Translations under genes and position numbers: made by a program
Assembly (NCBI GenBank): GCA_017561985.1
Contig: JAFZAZ010000030.1
Location: 1 to 18,541, forward strand
Source: Lachnospiraceae bacterium
Lineage (GTDB): Bacteria; Bacillota_A; Clostridia; Lachnospirales; Lachnospiraceae
Reading direction: 5' to 3'
Length of the DNA: 18,541 nt
Shown: positions 13,287 through 18,541 of the stretch, in pieces
Position numbering within the stretch: the first letter of the stretch is position 1
How the letters are laid out: every line of letters begins with the position of its first letter
Notes under the pieces: model-generated
Database searches by the model: none
The model's input: only the letters and a program-made list of their open reading frames with translations
Told to the model about the DNA's origin: nothing

Positions 13287-14534
13287 TCACAGCGCGGCCA
13301 GCTCCGCAAGCGTCGCCTCCAGCTGCTCCCGCGGCGCAGTCACACTGCCCTGCACCGAATTGGCCGGGCCGCCGCCCCTGGCGCCGTATGTCTCACGCAG
13401 CTTCGCCTGCCATGCGCTGACGTCACCGCCGTCCTGCTCCGCCGCATACCGCCACGAAGCATCGCCTGTCGACAGCAGCACGCACACTACGCCCGCGTAT
13501 CTCTTCTTCATCTCATCCACACAGTATCGCAGCAGCGTTGCGTCCGCCTGCTCGAGGAGCAGCACGCCCGCGCCGTCGATCCTTCCATCCGAAAGACGGG
13601 CACGTCCGTCGCGCTCCGCCTGCGCCGAAAGCTTTGCAAGCGCGATCGCGCGGTCCTTCGCGACAAGCGCATACGCCAGTTCTTTTCTCTCCGCCTGCAG
13701 CTTTGCAACCGCGTCCGCCAGATCCTCCTGCTTCACCGAGAGAAGCCGCGAAAGGCTGCTCTGCAGACGCAGACGCTCCTCGTAATCCTCGATCGCGCGG
13801 AAACCGCAGCGGTACGACACACGCACGCCGCCCTTGTAATTCTCATATCCGATCAGCTTAAAGCAACCGACCTCACCGCAGGTCCGAACGTGCGGCGCAC
13901 AACACGCGCACAGGTCGACGCCGTCGATCTCGACGAGGCGAACATCGCCGTCAATCTCCTTTTTGCTCCGATACGAAAGTCCGGCGAGCTCCTCCCGCGC
14001 GGGGTACCATGCCCGTACGGCGCGGTTCTCGACGATCACGCGGTTGGCTTCCGTCTCCAGCTCCCGCAATTGTTCCTCGGTGAGCTTTCCGTTGTAATCC
14101 ATCGTCGCCGTCCGGTCGCTCAGGTGAAAGCCCACGTTGTCGTAGCCGTACTTCCCGTGTACAAGCCCGGAAAATATATGCTCACCGGTGTGCATCTGCA
14201 TGTTGCGGTACCGGTGTTCCCAGTCGATGCTGCACGCAACCGATACCCCTTCGGAAACACCCGCTGCCGCAAGCACCTGCACGACATCAACGCCTGCAGC
14301 CGCAAGCACCTGCGCAACGTCAACGCGGTGGCGGATCACACCGCCCGCGATCTGCACGTCCGTCACAACGAACCCTGCGATCGTTCCGCAGTCGGGCGAC
14401 TGTCCGCCCTCCTCCGGGAAAAATGCCGTCGCGTCCAGCGTGATCCACGCCTCATCCTCCGACCGCACCTCCACCGAAGTGACGCGGGCCGTAAAATCCC
14501 GCAGATACGCATCGTTGTCGTACAACTTCACCAT
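13287..14534 (-). CDS. AlaX-type alanyl-tRNA editing protein with DHHA1 domain
   Basis: The product is 415 aa from ATG at 14534, with AGGAGG eight nt upstream; the longer frame to 14633 would run through the upstream terminator. It corresponds to the editing half of alanyl-tRNA synthetase, which hydrolyses Ser-tRNA(Ala) or Gly-tRNA(Ala) in the cytoplasm. Zinc-site residues are visible as H-T-G-E-H (His115, His119) and C-C-A-P-H (Cys211, His215). The N-terminal beta-barrel has F-F-P-E-E-G-G-Q-S (38-46). A helical segment with L-Q-A-E-R-K-E-L follows (about 250-295), then a DHHA1/C-Ala-like domain ending in G-A-R-G-G-G-P-A-N-S-V-Q-G (385-397). The length fits AlaX-L. An 11-residue tandem duplication lies at 72-93. 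The YdcF-like gene follows directly. Confidence 0.88.
   Translation of the reverse strand: MVKLYDNDAYLRDFTARVTSVEVRSEDEAWITLDATAFFPEEGGQSPDCGTIAGFVVTDVQIAGGVIRHRVDVAQVLAAAGVDVVQVLAAAGVSEGVSVACSIDWEHRYRNMQMHTGEHIFSGLVHGKYGYDNVGFHLSDRTATMDYNGKLTEEQLRELETEANRVIVENRAVRAWYPAREELAGLSYRSKKEIDGDVRLVEIDGVDLCACCAPHVRTCGEVGCFKLIGYENYKGGVRVSYRCGFRAIEDYEERLRLQSSLSRLLSVKQEDLADAVAKLQAERKELAYALVAKDRAIALAKLSAQAERDGRARLSDGRIDGAGVLLLEQADATLLRYCVDEMKKRYAGVVCVLLSTGDASWRYAAEQDGGDVSAWQAKLRETYGARGGGPANSVQGSVTAPREQLEATLAELAAL
14256..14321 (-). repeat. 33-bp in-frame tandem duplication in the AlaX gene
   Basis: Residues 72-82 (DVAQVLAAAGV) and 83-93 (DVVQVLAAAGV) are consecutive near-identical copies, located in a loop between beta-strands of the editing barrel and away from the zinc ligands. 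A 33-bp slippage event keeps the frame. Confidence 0.85.
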
Positions 14535-14557
14535 GCCGCTTTCCTCCTGCATTTTCT

Positions 14558-14595
14558 GAAAAAGGCAGGCACGCCGAAGTCCGGTATGCCTGCCT
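14558..14595 (-). terminator. Rho-independent terminator of the GH18 gene
   Basis: Perfect outer arms AGGCAGGCA (14563-14571) and TGCCTGCCT (14587-14595) have an inner CCG/CGG extension; a TTTTT run follows on the minus strand. It lies 39 nt beyond the GH18 stop and only about 10 nt before the SD of the AlaX gene, so that gene needs its own promoter or read-through. Confidence 0.88.
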
Positions 14596-14633
14596 CCGCA
14601 GTCTGTGTATTGAGACCTGTGTCTCTGTCGCAA

Positions 14634-16355
14634 TTACTCCGTAAAATAGCTCTGGATCAGCGTCCAGACGTCCTTCGACTCGAAGCCGAGTCTCCATGCG
14701 GAACATCCGGCCAGCTGGTTCTCCTTCATCACGTTCAGCTTGTGCTTCAGCGACTCCGCATCCTCCAGCCAGATCTTTACGAGCGCACCGTCCGCGCGAA
14801 GCTCTGCATAGTTCTGCGCCGTCTTCTCATCCCACTTGAACGTGCCGCCCTTGCTCTTGACGTAGTCGCGCAGCGTGTCCATACCGGCCGCCTCGTTCGT
14901 CAGCTCCACATTGCCGTCCTCGCCGCTGCGAAGGATCCACTTGCGGGCGAAGAACGGAACACCGAGGATGATCTTGCTCGCGGGAGCCTTCTTCAGCATT
15001 GCATCCACGCCGTTCTTTACGAACGGAAGAGATGCAACCGAACCGGCTTCCTTGGACTTCGAATAGTGCTCGTCGTAGCCCATCAAAATGATGTAATCCA
15101 CAAACTCAGCCTGCTCGTCCAGACGATAGTACTCGTTCAGACGGTTCGGCGTATAGTTGTCGGTCGAGAGCGTCAGACCGTGCTCGTTGCATGCGATGTA
15201 CAACTCGCGAAGGAACTGGATAAAGTGCGGTCCGGACTCCTTCGTAATGTACTCGAAGTCGATGTTGATACCGTCTGCACCGGCGTTGACCACTTCCGTG
15301 ATCAGGTTCTTCACAAGCGTGTCGCGGTGCTCCGTGCTCGAAAGCACATCGAGACCGGGAACTCCGGGTGCGAAGTCATCGCAAAGCGCCCACACCTTGA
15401 GTCCTGCATTGTGCGCCGCCTTGACGTAATCAGCACTTGCAAGGGAGCTGATCCCGCCGGTCACATCCGTGACGGAGAACCAGGTCGGAGCGATAACATT
15501 GAGGCTCTTCGTATTCTTGATGGCCTCCTTGAGCTCACCCGCACCCTGCTTTACGTAAATCTGATGCCAGACCATGCACACTTTCTTGTCGAGCATATGG
15601 CTTGTGTACTGCGAATCCGCATTGCCGCTGCCGGCAACGACAGTGTCGTACGTCGTCGTATCGAGGTTGTTGACATAACCCACAATACCGTCTTCCGTTG
15701 CAACCTTCGTCCAGATCTCACCGGAGAGCTCCTCAGCGAGATACAGCTTCGTTCCCTTGGTAATCTCCTTCACGATCGGGAACGTCTCGTCACGTCCGGT
15801 TCTAAGGATCGTTCCCTCCGCCGCCTTGACAGACGACTGCAGGATCGCCACCTCCGGTCCGATGAGGAGGATACGGTTCGGGCTCTTCGCCTCGGTTACG
15901 TTGATACGGCTGAATTTCTTCAAAAGATCGGTACATACATAGCACTCGCTGCCCATGCGGATCAGCATCGGAGCATCGTCGCTCACCGTCTGAGTTCCCT
16001 CGGTATGAGAAGTCTCATCCGGACGATAAATGCTTCGCATCGTAGCGCTTGTATAGAACATACGGTTCTCGTTCTCGTTCCAGTAGAAACGCGTGTCAAG
16101 CGAAGCCGCAACCGTCATCGGAACGTACAATTTGCCGCCGCGCATGACTCCCTTCGACTCGCTCGGGATCGCATTTACCAGCAGCAGCGCGCTGCTGTCC
16201 GAGATGCCGTATTCTTCCGATAAATCTGCAATTTCCGTCGAAGGGCCTTTCGGCTGCTCCTCGTCCGGCTTTTCGACAGGGCGTTCCCCACAGCCTGCCA
16301 GAAGACAGGATACCGCGATCATCGCGATTATCGCCCAAAAGTTCCGTTTTTTCAT
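14634..16355 (-). CDS. GH18-family lipoprotein with SH3-like domain (SleL/YaaH-like)
   Basis: The product is 573 aa from ATG at 16355 with GGGAGG upstream; the longer frame to 16562 passes through the promoter. The signal peptide ends in lipobox L-L-A-G-C (Cys22). An N-terminal domain resembling the copper-amine-oxidase N-domain covers about 55-165 (G-K-L-Y-V-P-M-T-V-A). An SH3-like domain covers about 170-231 (I-W-T-K-V-A-T-E-D-G-I-V-G-Y-V). The GH18 barrel covers about 258-573 with D-G-I-N-I-D-F-E (361-368). Glu368 is the catalytic acid, and the Asn in place of the middle Asp is usual in the spore cortex/peptidoglycan-acting group. M-G-Y-D-E-H (425-430) is the conserved substrate-site strand. 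It probably cleaves peptidoglycan or a related glycan at the cell surface. No LysM domain is present. It is monocistronic with its own terminator. Confidence 0.88.
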   Translation of the reverse strand: MKKRNFWAIIAMIAVSCLLAGCGERPVEKPDEEQPKGPSTEIADLSEEYGISDSSALLLVNAIPSESKGVMRGGKLYVPMTVAASLDTRFYWNENENRMFYTSATMRSIYRPDETSHTEGTQTVSDDAPMLIRMGSECYVCTDLLKKFSRINVTEAKSPNRILLIGPEVAILQSSVKAAEGTILRTGRDETFPIVKEITKGTKLYLAEELSGEIWTKVATEDGIVGYVNNLDTTTYDTVVAGSGNADSQYTSHMLDKKVCMVWHQIYVKQGAGELKEAIKNTKSLNVIAPTWFSVTDVTGGISSLASADYVKAAHNAGLKVWALCDDFAPGVPGLDVLSSTEHRDTLVKNLITEVVNAGADGINIDFEYITKESGPHFIQFLRELYIACNEHGLTLSTDNYTPNRLNEYYRLDEQAEFVDYIILMGYDEHYSKSKEAGSVASLPFVKNGVDAMLKKAPASKIILGVPFFARKWILRSGEDGNVELTNEAAGMDTLRDYVKSKGGTFKWDEKTAQNYAELRADGALVKIWLEDAESLKHKLNVMKENQLAGCSAWRLGFESKDVWTLIQSYFTE

Positions 16356-16389
16356 GGAAACCTCCCGGAAAAAATAAATCTCGAAGACC

Positions 16390-16398
16390 ATTGTATCA
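16390..16398 (-). promoter_or_regulatory. Extended -10 promoter of the GH18 gene
   Basis: On the minus strand TGATACAAT (16398-16390) is an extended -10 (TG-n-TACAAT) about 35 nt before the ATG. The -35 region is only a T-rich stretch, as is common for extended -10 promoters. Confidence 0.55.
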
Positions 16399-16788
16399 CA
16401 ATTTTCACAGAAAGAAAACCCCGAATGCAATTCCTGTGTGAAGTGCGTCCTTTTCTCCCGGGGCGTCCCCGTCTGTCCTTCCGTCCGCTTCCGCTCTGCC
16501 CGCGCGAGGCGCTCATCTAAACATGGATCCGAACAGGGGGTAACACCGTGATATGTACACAATCCTCCCGAATCCGCCGACGGCTCCCGGCCGCGGAGCC
16601 TTCCGGATATTCAAAGACCGCTGCGCAGGCGCGCCGAAAACTTGACTTCCGTTACGAACAGTATAGCGGTAATACAGCGCAAAATCCATTGGCGCAACAA
16701 CCGAAAAGGAGCCTTTATTTTGCGTAAAATGACGCCGTATCTCCCGTCGTTTCGCCCCTTCGCTATACTTTTTTCACAAATTCGGGAA
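16399..16788. other. Intergenic stretch with no supported gene
   Basis: This covers the 390 bp between the divergent GH18 and mecA promoters. I found no SD-preceded frame with recognisable product, no RNA gene and no strong hairpin. A TTG/ATG near 16720-16735 with an upstream GGAG opens a short frame, but its sequence shows no domain and runs into the mecA promoter. The region may hold upstream regulatory DNA for mecA. Confidence 0.5.
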
Positions 16789-16817
16789 TTGACTTTAGTG
16801 CATATTTCCCTTATACT
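16789..16817 (+). promoter_or_regulatory. Sigma-A promoter of mecA
   Basis: TTGACT (16789-16794), a 17-bp spacer, and TATACT (16812-16817) lie about 70 nt upstream of the mecA start. This is near-consensus. Confidence 0.82.
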
Positions 16818-16889
16818 CTACATACAGAATCCGGCAGCCGCAGGCCGCGGATTCCAGTACGCGCAACGCGGGAAAGGACGGTGGAAAAC

Positions 16890-17735
16890 ATGAAGATGCT
16901 TCAGACAGACGACGGCGACATCCGCGTATTTTTCACAAAGCAGGATTTTGAATCGTACAATGTAACCCTCACGGATTTCATCACCATCTCGGACAAGATG
17001 CGCGAGCTGTTCCGCAACATACTGGAGATTGCGGACAAGCGATATCATTTTCGGCCGAAGAACGACTCTCTCTCGATCGGTGCAATTCCGCTCGGCGAGG
17101 ACCGCTTCGTTCTGACCTTCTCCAACCGGTCCACCGCAGCAGGAGCAATCCTCCCCGCGGCAACCGACGAGCCCGCCTCGGAGGAGCATTCGCTCACCAT
17201 CCGCCCGGACGACGTTGAATTTGTCGACGACCTGGTGAAGGAGGAGCCGACGCTGCCGATGCCTCAGGATTCCCGCCGCGGAAGACGCACGCCTGCGCGC
17301 CGCGACACGGACACCCCGGAGGAAGAGGACGAGGACGAAGAGCTTCTCCGCGAGAACCGCCGCGTGGACGAGATGATCACGCGCTTCTACAGCCGCTCCG
17401 ACGAGGAGACGCGCGACGACAGCGACGAGGTCTCCGAGGACGACTTCTACCGCGTATTCAACTTCCAGCACCTTGAGAATCTTCTCGCATTCGCGAAAGC
17501 GAGCGAGTCCTATAAGATCGACAGTCTCCTTCTGTACGACAGTGTGGAGCACTGCTACCACCTCTGCCTGATGCAGGATCCCTCCGCATCGGACCCGGAA
17601 GCGGAATATCTCCGCGCCGCCAGCGTGGCCGCCGAGTACGGCACCCCGGCGCCGAATCCAAGCATCCTCTACTATGTCGAGCATTTTCCGTGCATCGCAA
17701 AGCACGGCGCACTCGAGATGCTGCGCGGACTGTAA
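16890..17735 (+). CDS. mecA: MecA-family ClpC adaptor protein
   Basis: The product is 281 aa from ATG at 16890; a GTG at 16881 is an alternative start three codons upstream. The SD region is gaaaggacggtgg. The N-domain, about 1-80, has I-R-V-F-F-T-K-Q-D-F and R-F-V-L-T-F-S-N-R, matching the target-binding half of MecA. Residues 85-180 are a long, charged, low-complexity linker (E-E-E-D-E-D-E-E; also a basic R-R-G-R-R-T-P-A-R-R). The C-domain, about 186-281, has F-Y-R-V-F-N-F-Q-H-L-E-N-L-L-A-F-A and ends in E-H-F-P-C-I-A-K-H-G-A-L-E-M-L. MecA adaptors deliver proteins such as ComK to ClpC/ClpP for degradation. The length is a little above the 220-250 aa of the Bacillus protein, mostly from the linker. 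It is monocistronic with its own promoter and terminator. Confidence 0.85.
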   Translation: MKMLQTDDGDIRVFFTKQDFESYNVTLTDFITISDKMRELFRNILEIADKRYHFRPKNDSLSIGAIPLGEDRFVLTFSNRSTAAGAILPAATDEPASEEHSLTIRPDDVEFVDDLVKEEPTLPMPQDSRRGRRTPARRDTDTPEEEDEDEELLRENRRVDEMITRFYSRSDEETRDDSDEVSEDDFYRVFNFQHLENLLAFAKASESYKIDSLLLYDSVEHCYHLCLMQDPSASDPEAEYLRAASVAAEYGTPAPNPSILYYVEHFPCIAKHGALEMLRGL

Positions 17736-17737
17736 CC

Positions 17738-17803
17738 TCGCAGATCACAAACCTCTGTGGACATACAACTTCGCAGATCACAAACCTCTGTGGACTTACA
17801 ACT
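17738..17803 (+). repeat. Two tandem 33-bp repeats after mecA
   Basis: Units at 17738-17770 and 17771-17803 differ at one base (acatacaact versus acttacaact) and are followed by the first few bases of a third copy (tcgca). They lie in the 3' untranslated part of the mecA transcript, before its terminator. Confidence 0.9.
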
Positions 17804-17828
17804 TCGCAAACCGTAACACGAAAAATAA

Positions 17829-17860
17829 AGCGCTGCCCGAAAAGGCAGCGCTCTTTTTTT
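17829..17860 (+). terminator. Rho-independent terminator of mecA
   Basis: Perfect 9-bp arms AGCGCTGCC (17829-17837) and GGCAGCGCT (17844-17852) have a 6-nt loop and are followed by C and seven T. On the minus strand a TTTATTTTT stretch follows, so it can also end the converging DUF1858 transcript. Confidence 0.93.
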
Positions 17861-17912
17861 GTTTGTTTTTCCGGCCAGCCGACCCGCGGCCGCCGAAGCA
17901 CGAAAGTCTACG

Positions 17913-18116
17913 TCAGGCCTTCGAAGAGAAGAACGTGTTGATCTCCTCAACAAGCATCTCCACGTCAATGCCGTGAACCATGCACGCCTGCTCAAGCGTC
18001 TCGCCCTGTGCGGACGGGCAGCCAACGCAATGCATTCCTGCGCCCATCAGAATCGGGGCAACTTCGATATCCGCGCGGAGAAGCTCTCCGATCTTCATGT
18101 CCTTGTTAACGATCAT
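17913..18116 (-). CDS. DUF1858 redox-disulfide domain protein
   Basis: The product is 67 aa; ATG at 18116 has AGGAGG eight nt upstream. The sequence [27 protein letters not shown] matches the 'hybrid-cluster-protein-associated redox disulfide' domain (DUF1858), with the redox pair Cys30/Cys33. Such small proteins are frequent in anaerobes and are often near hybrid cluster proteins or iron-sulfur enzymes; here no such partner is seen in the window. A third Cys (45) is conserved in many members. It has a perfect consensus promoter and a hairpin directly at the start of its transcript. Confidence 0.9.
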   Translation of the reverse strand: MIVNKDMKIGELLRADIEVAPILMGAGMHCVGCPSAQGETLEQACMVHGIDVEMLVEEINTFFSSKA

Positions 18117-18144
18117 GTGAATTACCTCCTGAAAAATTACAACT

Positions 18145-18159
18145 GCGGTGTCCCACCGC
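18145..18159 (-). other. 5'-leader hairpin of the DUF1858 gene
   Basis: GCGGTG (18145-18150) and CACCGC (18154-18159) form a perfect six-pair stem with a three-base loop. Relative to the -10 at 18167-18172, it begins at or within a few bases of the expected transcript start. It is followed on the minus strand by AGTTGTAATTTTT and then the SD. It could protect the 5' end or act as an attenuator. Confidence 0.6.
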
Positions 18160-18166
18160 CAGCATG

Positions 18167-18195
18167 ATTATAGACGATTCTCCCTGTACTGTCAA
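18167..18195 (-). promoter_or_regulatory. Consensus sigma-A promoter of the DUF1858 gene
   Basis: On the minus strand TTGACA (18195-18190), a 17-bp spacer, and TATAAT (18172-18167) match consensus in both hexamers. This implies strong, likely constitutive expression. Confidence 0.93.
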
Positions 18196-18282
18196 TCGCA
18201 ACGTTGCAACGAAACAAATCCGCCGCAAAAACACTTTGCAGGTCACGGCGCACTTCTCAACGCGGGCGAGTTCACCGCCAAC

Positions 18283-18541
18283 ATTGATGCGGCTGTCGGC
18301 GCACTTCTCGGAACGGGCGAAGCATGCGAGTATTGATGCGGCTGTCGGCGCACTTCTCAGAACGGGCGAAGCATCGCAAGTATTGATACGGCTGTCGGCG
18401 CACTTCTCAGAACGGGCGAAGCATCGCGAGTATTGATGCGGCTGTCGGCGCACTTCTCAGAACGGGCGAAGCATGCGAGTATTGATGCGGCTGTCGGCGC
18501 ACTTCTCAGAACGGGCGAAGCATCGCAAGTATTGATGCGGC
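18283..18541. repeat. 49/50-bp tandem repeat array, open at the window end
   Basis: Five full units lie at 18283-18331 (49), 18332-18381 (50), 18382-18431 (50), 18432-18480 (49) and 18481-18530 (50), followed by the start of a sixth. Units are almost identical. They differ mainly at the 3' end, catgcgagt (49-bp form) versus catcgcaagt or catcgcgagt (50-bp form). A diverged half-unit precedes the array at about 18247-18282. The period is not a multiple of three and no SD-linked frame runs through, so it is non-coding. The array continues beyond the window. Confidence 0.93.

Noticed and set aside
12474..16223. A 1249-codon open frame on the plus strand
   Set aside because: It lies antisense to three well-supported minus-strand genes (YdcF-like, AlaX-like, GH18), has an Arg/His/Leu-rich composition typical of an antisense shadow, no domain and no SD. 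The high G+C at third positions of the real genes keeps the opposite frame open.
16642..16893. Small plus-strand gene upstream of mecA
   Set aside because: No domain, a weak start context, and the frame runs through the mecA promoter and into its SD.
16818..17705. A 295-codon minus-strand frame opposite mecA
   Set aside because: Val/Arg-rich antisense shadow; mecA on the plus strand has promoter, start, both domains and terminator.
18106..18453. 115-codon minus-strand frame through the repeat array
   Set aside because: The 49/50-bp period shifts frame from unit to unit, and the frame overlaps the promoter and leader of the DUF1858 gene. It has no SD.
18283..18541. CRISPR array
   Set aside because: The period is about 49-50 bp with the whole unit conserved and no variable spacers; no cas genes are nearby. 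It is a direct tandem repeat.

Overview
The window looks like a chromosomal stretch from an anaerobic Firmicute of the class Clostridia, probably close to Lachnospiraceae. This rests on the gene content: a MecA-type adaptor, a DUF1858 redox-disulfide protein, a GH18 lipoprotein of the SleL/YaaH kind, a lipoprotein with the C-P-N-C-x-H signature common in clostridial surface proteins, and strong AGGAGG ribosome binding sites with sigma-A promoters. No rRNA, complete tRNA, CRISPR array, integrase or transposase is visible. Most genes lie on the minus strand.

Left part (1-3000). The window opens with the C-terminal remnant of an AlbA_2/RecG-like ATP-binding regulator. Next is a two-gene minus-strand operon: an ECF sigma factor (2170-2682), translationally coupled to a membrane protein (545-2173). 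That protein joins an anti-sigma-like N-terminus to a large extracytoplasmic domain resembling a solute-binding protein (SBP). Divergent to this operon is a promoter with a good ribosome binding site that drives only the first 30 codons of a TetM/EF-G-like GTPase. The fragment ends abruptly in the 3' end of a tRNA gene, followed by a terminator. This is a recombination or attachment-site scar.

Centre-left (3000-7660). A second minus-strand ECF operon reads sigma factor, membrane anti-sigma candidate, membrane-anchored SBP-like protein, and a beta-propeller-like lipoprotein. The SBP-like proteins of the two operons are clearly paralogous. In one operon the anti-sigma and SBP parts are fused, in the other they are separate. 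Together they suggest a family of envelope-sensing ECF systems whose sensor is a solute-binding fold with no ABC transporter nearby. This is the best candidate here for an undescribed system.

Centre (7690-12480). The minus strand carries a DUF937 protein with a histone-H1-like lysine-rich tail, a two-domain esterase, and a membrane-anchored YD/RHS-like repeat protein. The DUF937 gene is divergent from a four-helix membrane protein with a C-terminal Cys/His motif, and near-consensus promoters sit back to back between them.

Right part (12500-18541). The minus strand carries a GH18 lipoprotein, an AlaX/DHHA1-type alanyl-tRNA editing protein and a YdcF-like membrane protein. The plus strand carries mecA. 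A small DUF1858 protein (minus) follows, with a perfect consensus promoter and a short leader hairpin. The window ends in a 49/50-bp tandem repeat array that runs off the edge.

All functions are inferred from recognisable motifs and layout. No alignments or database searches were run.
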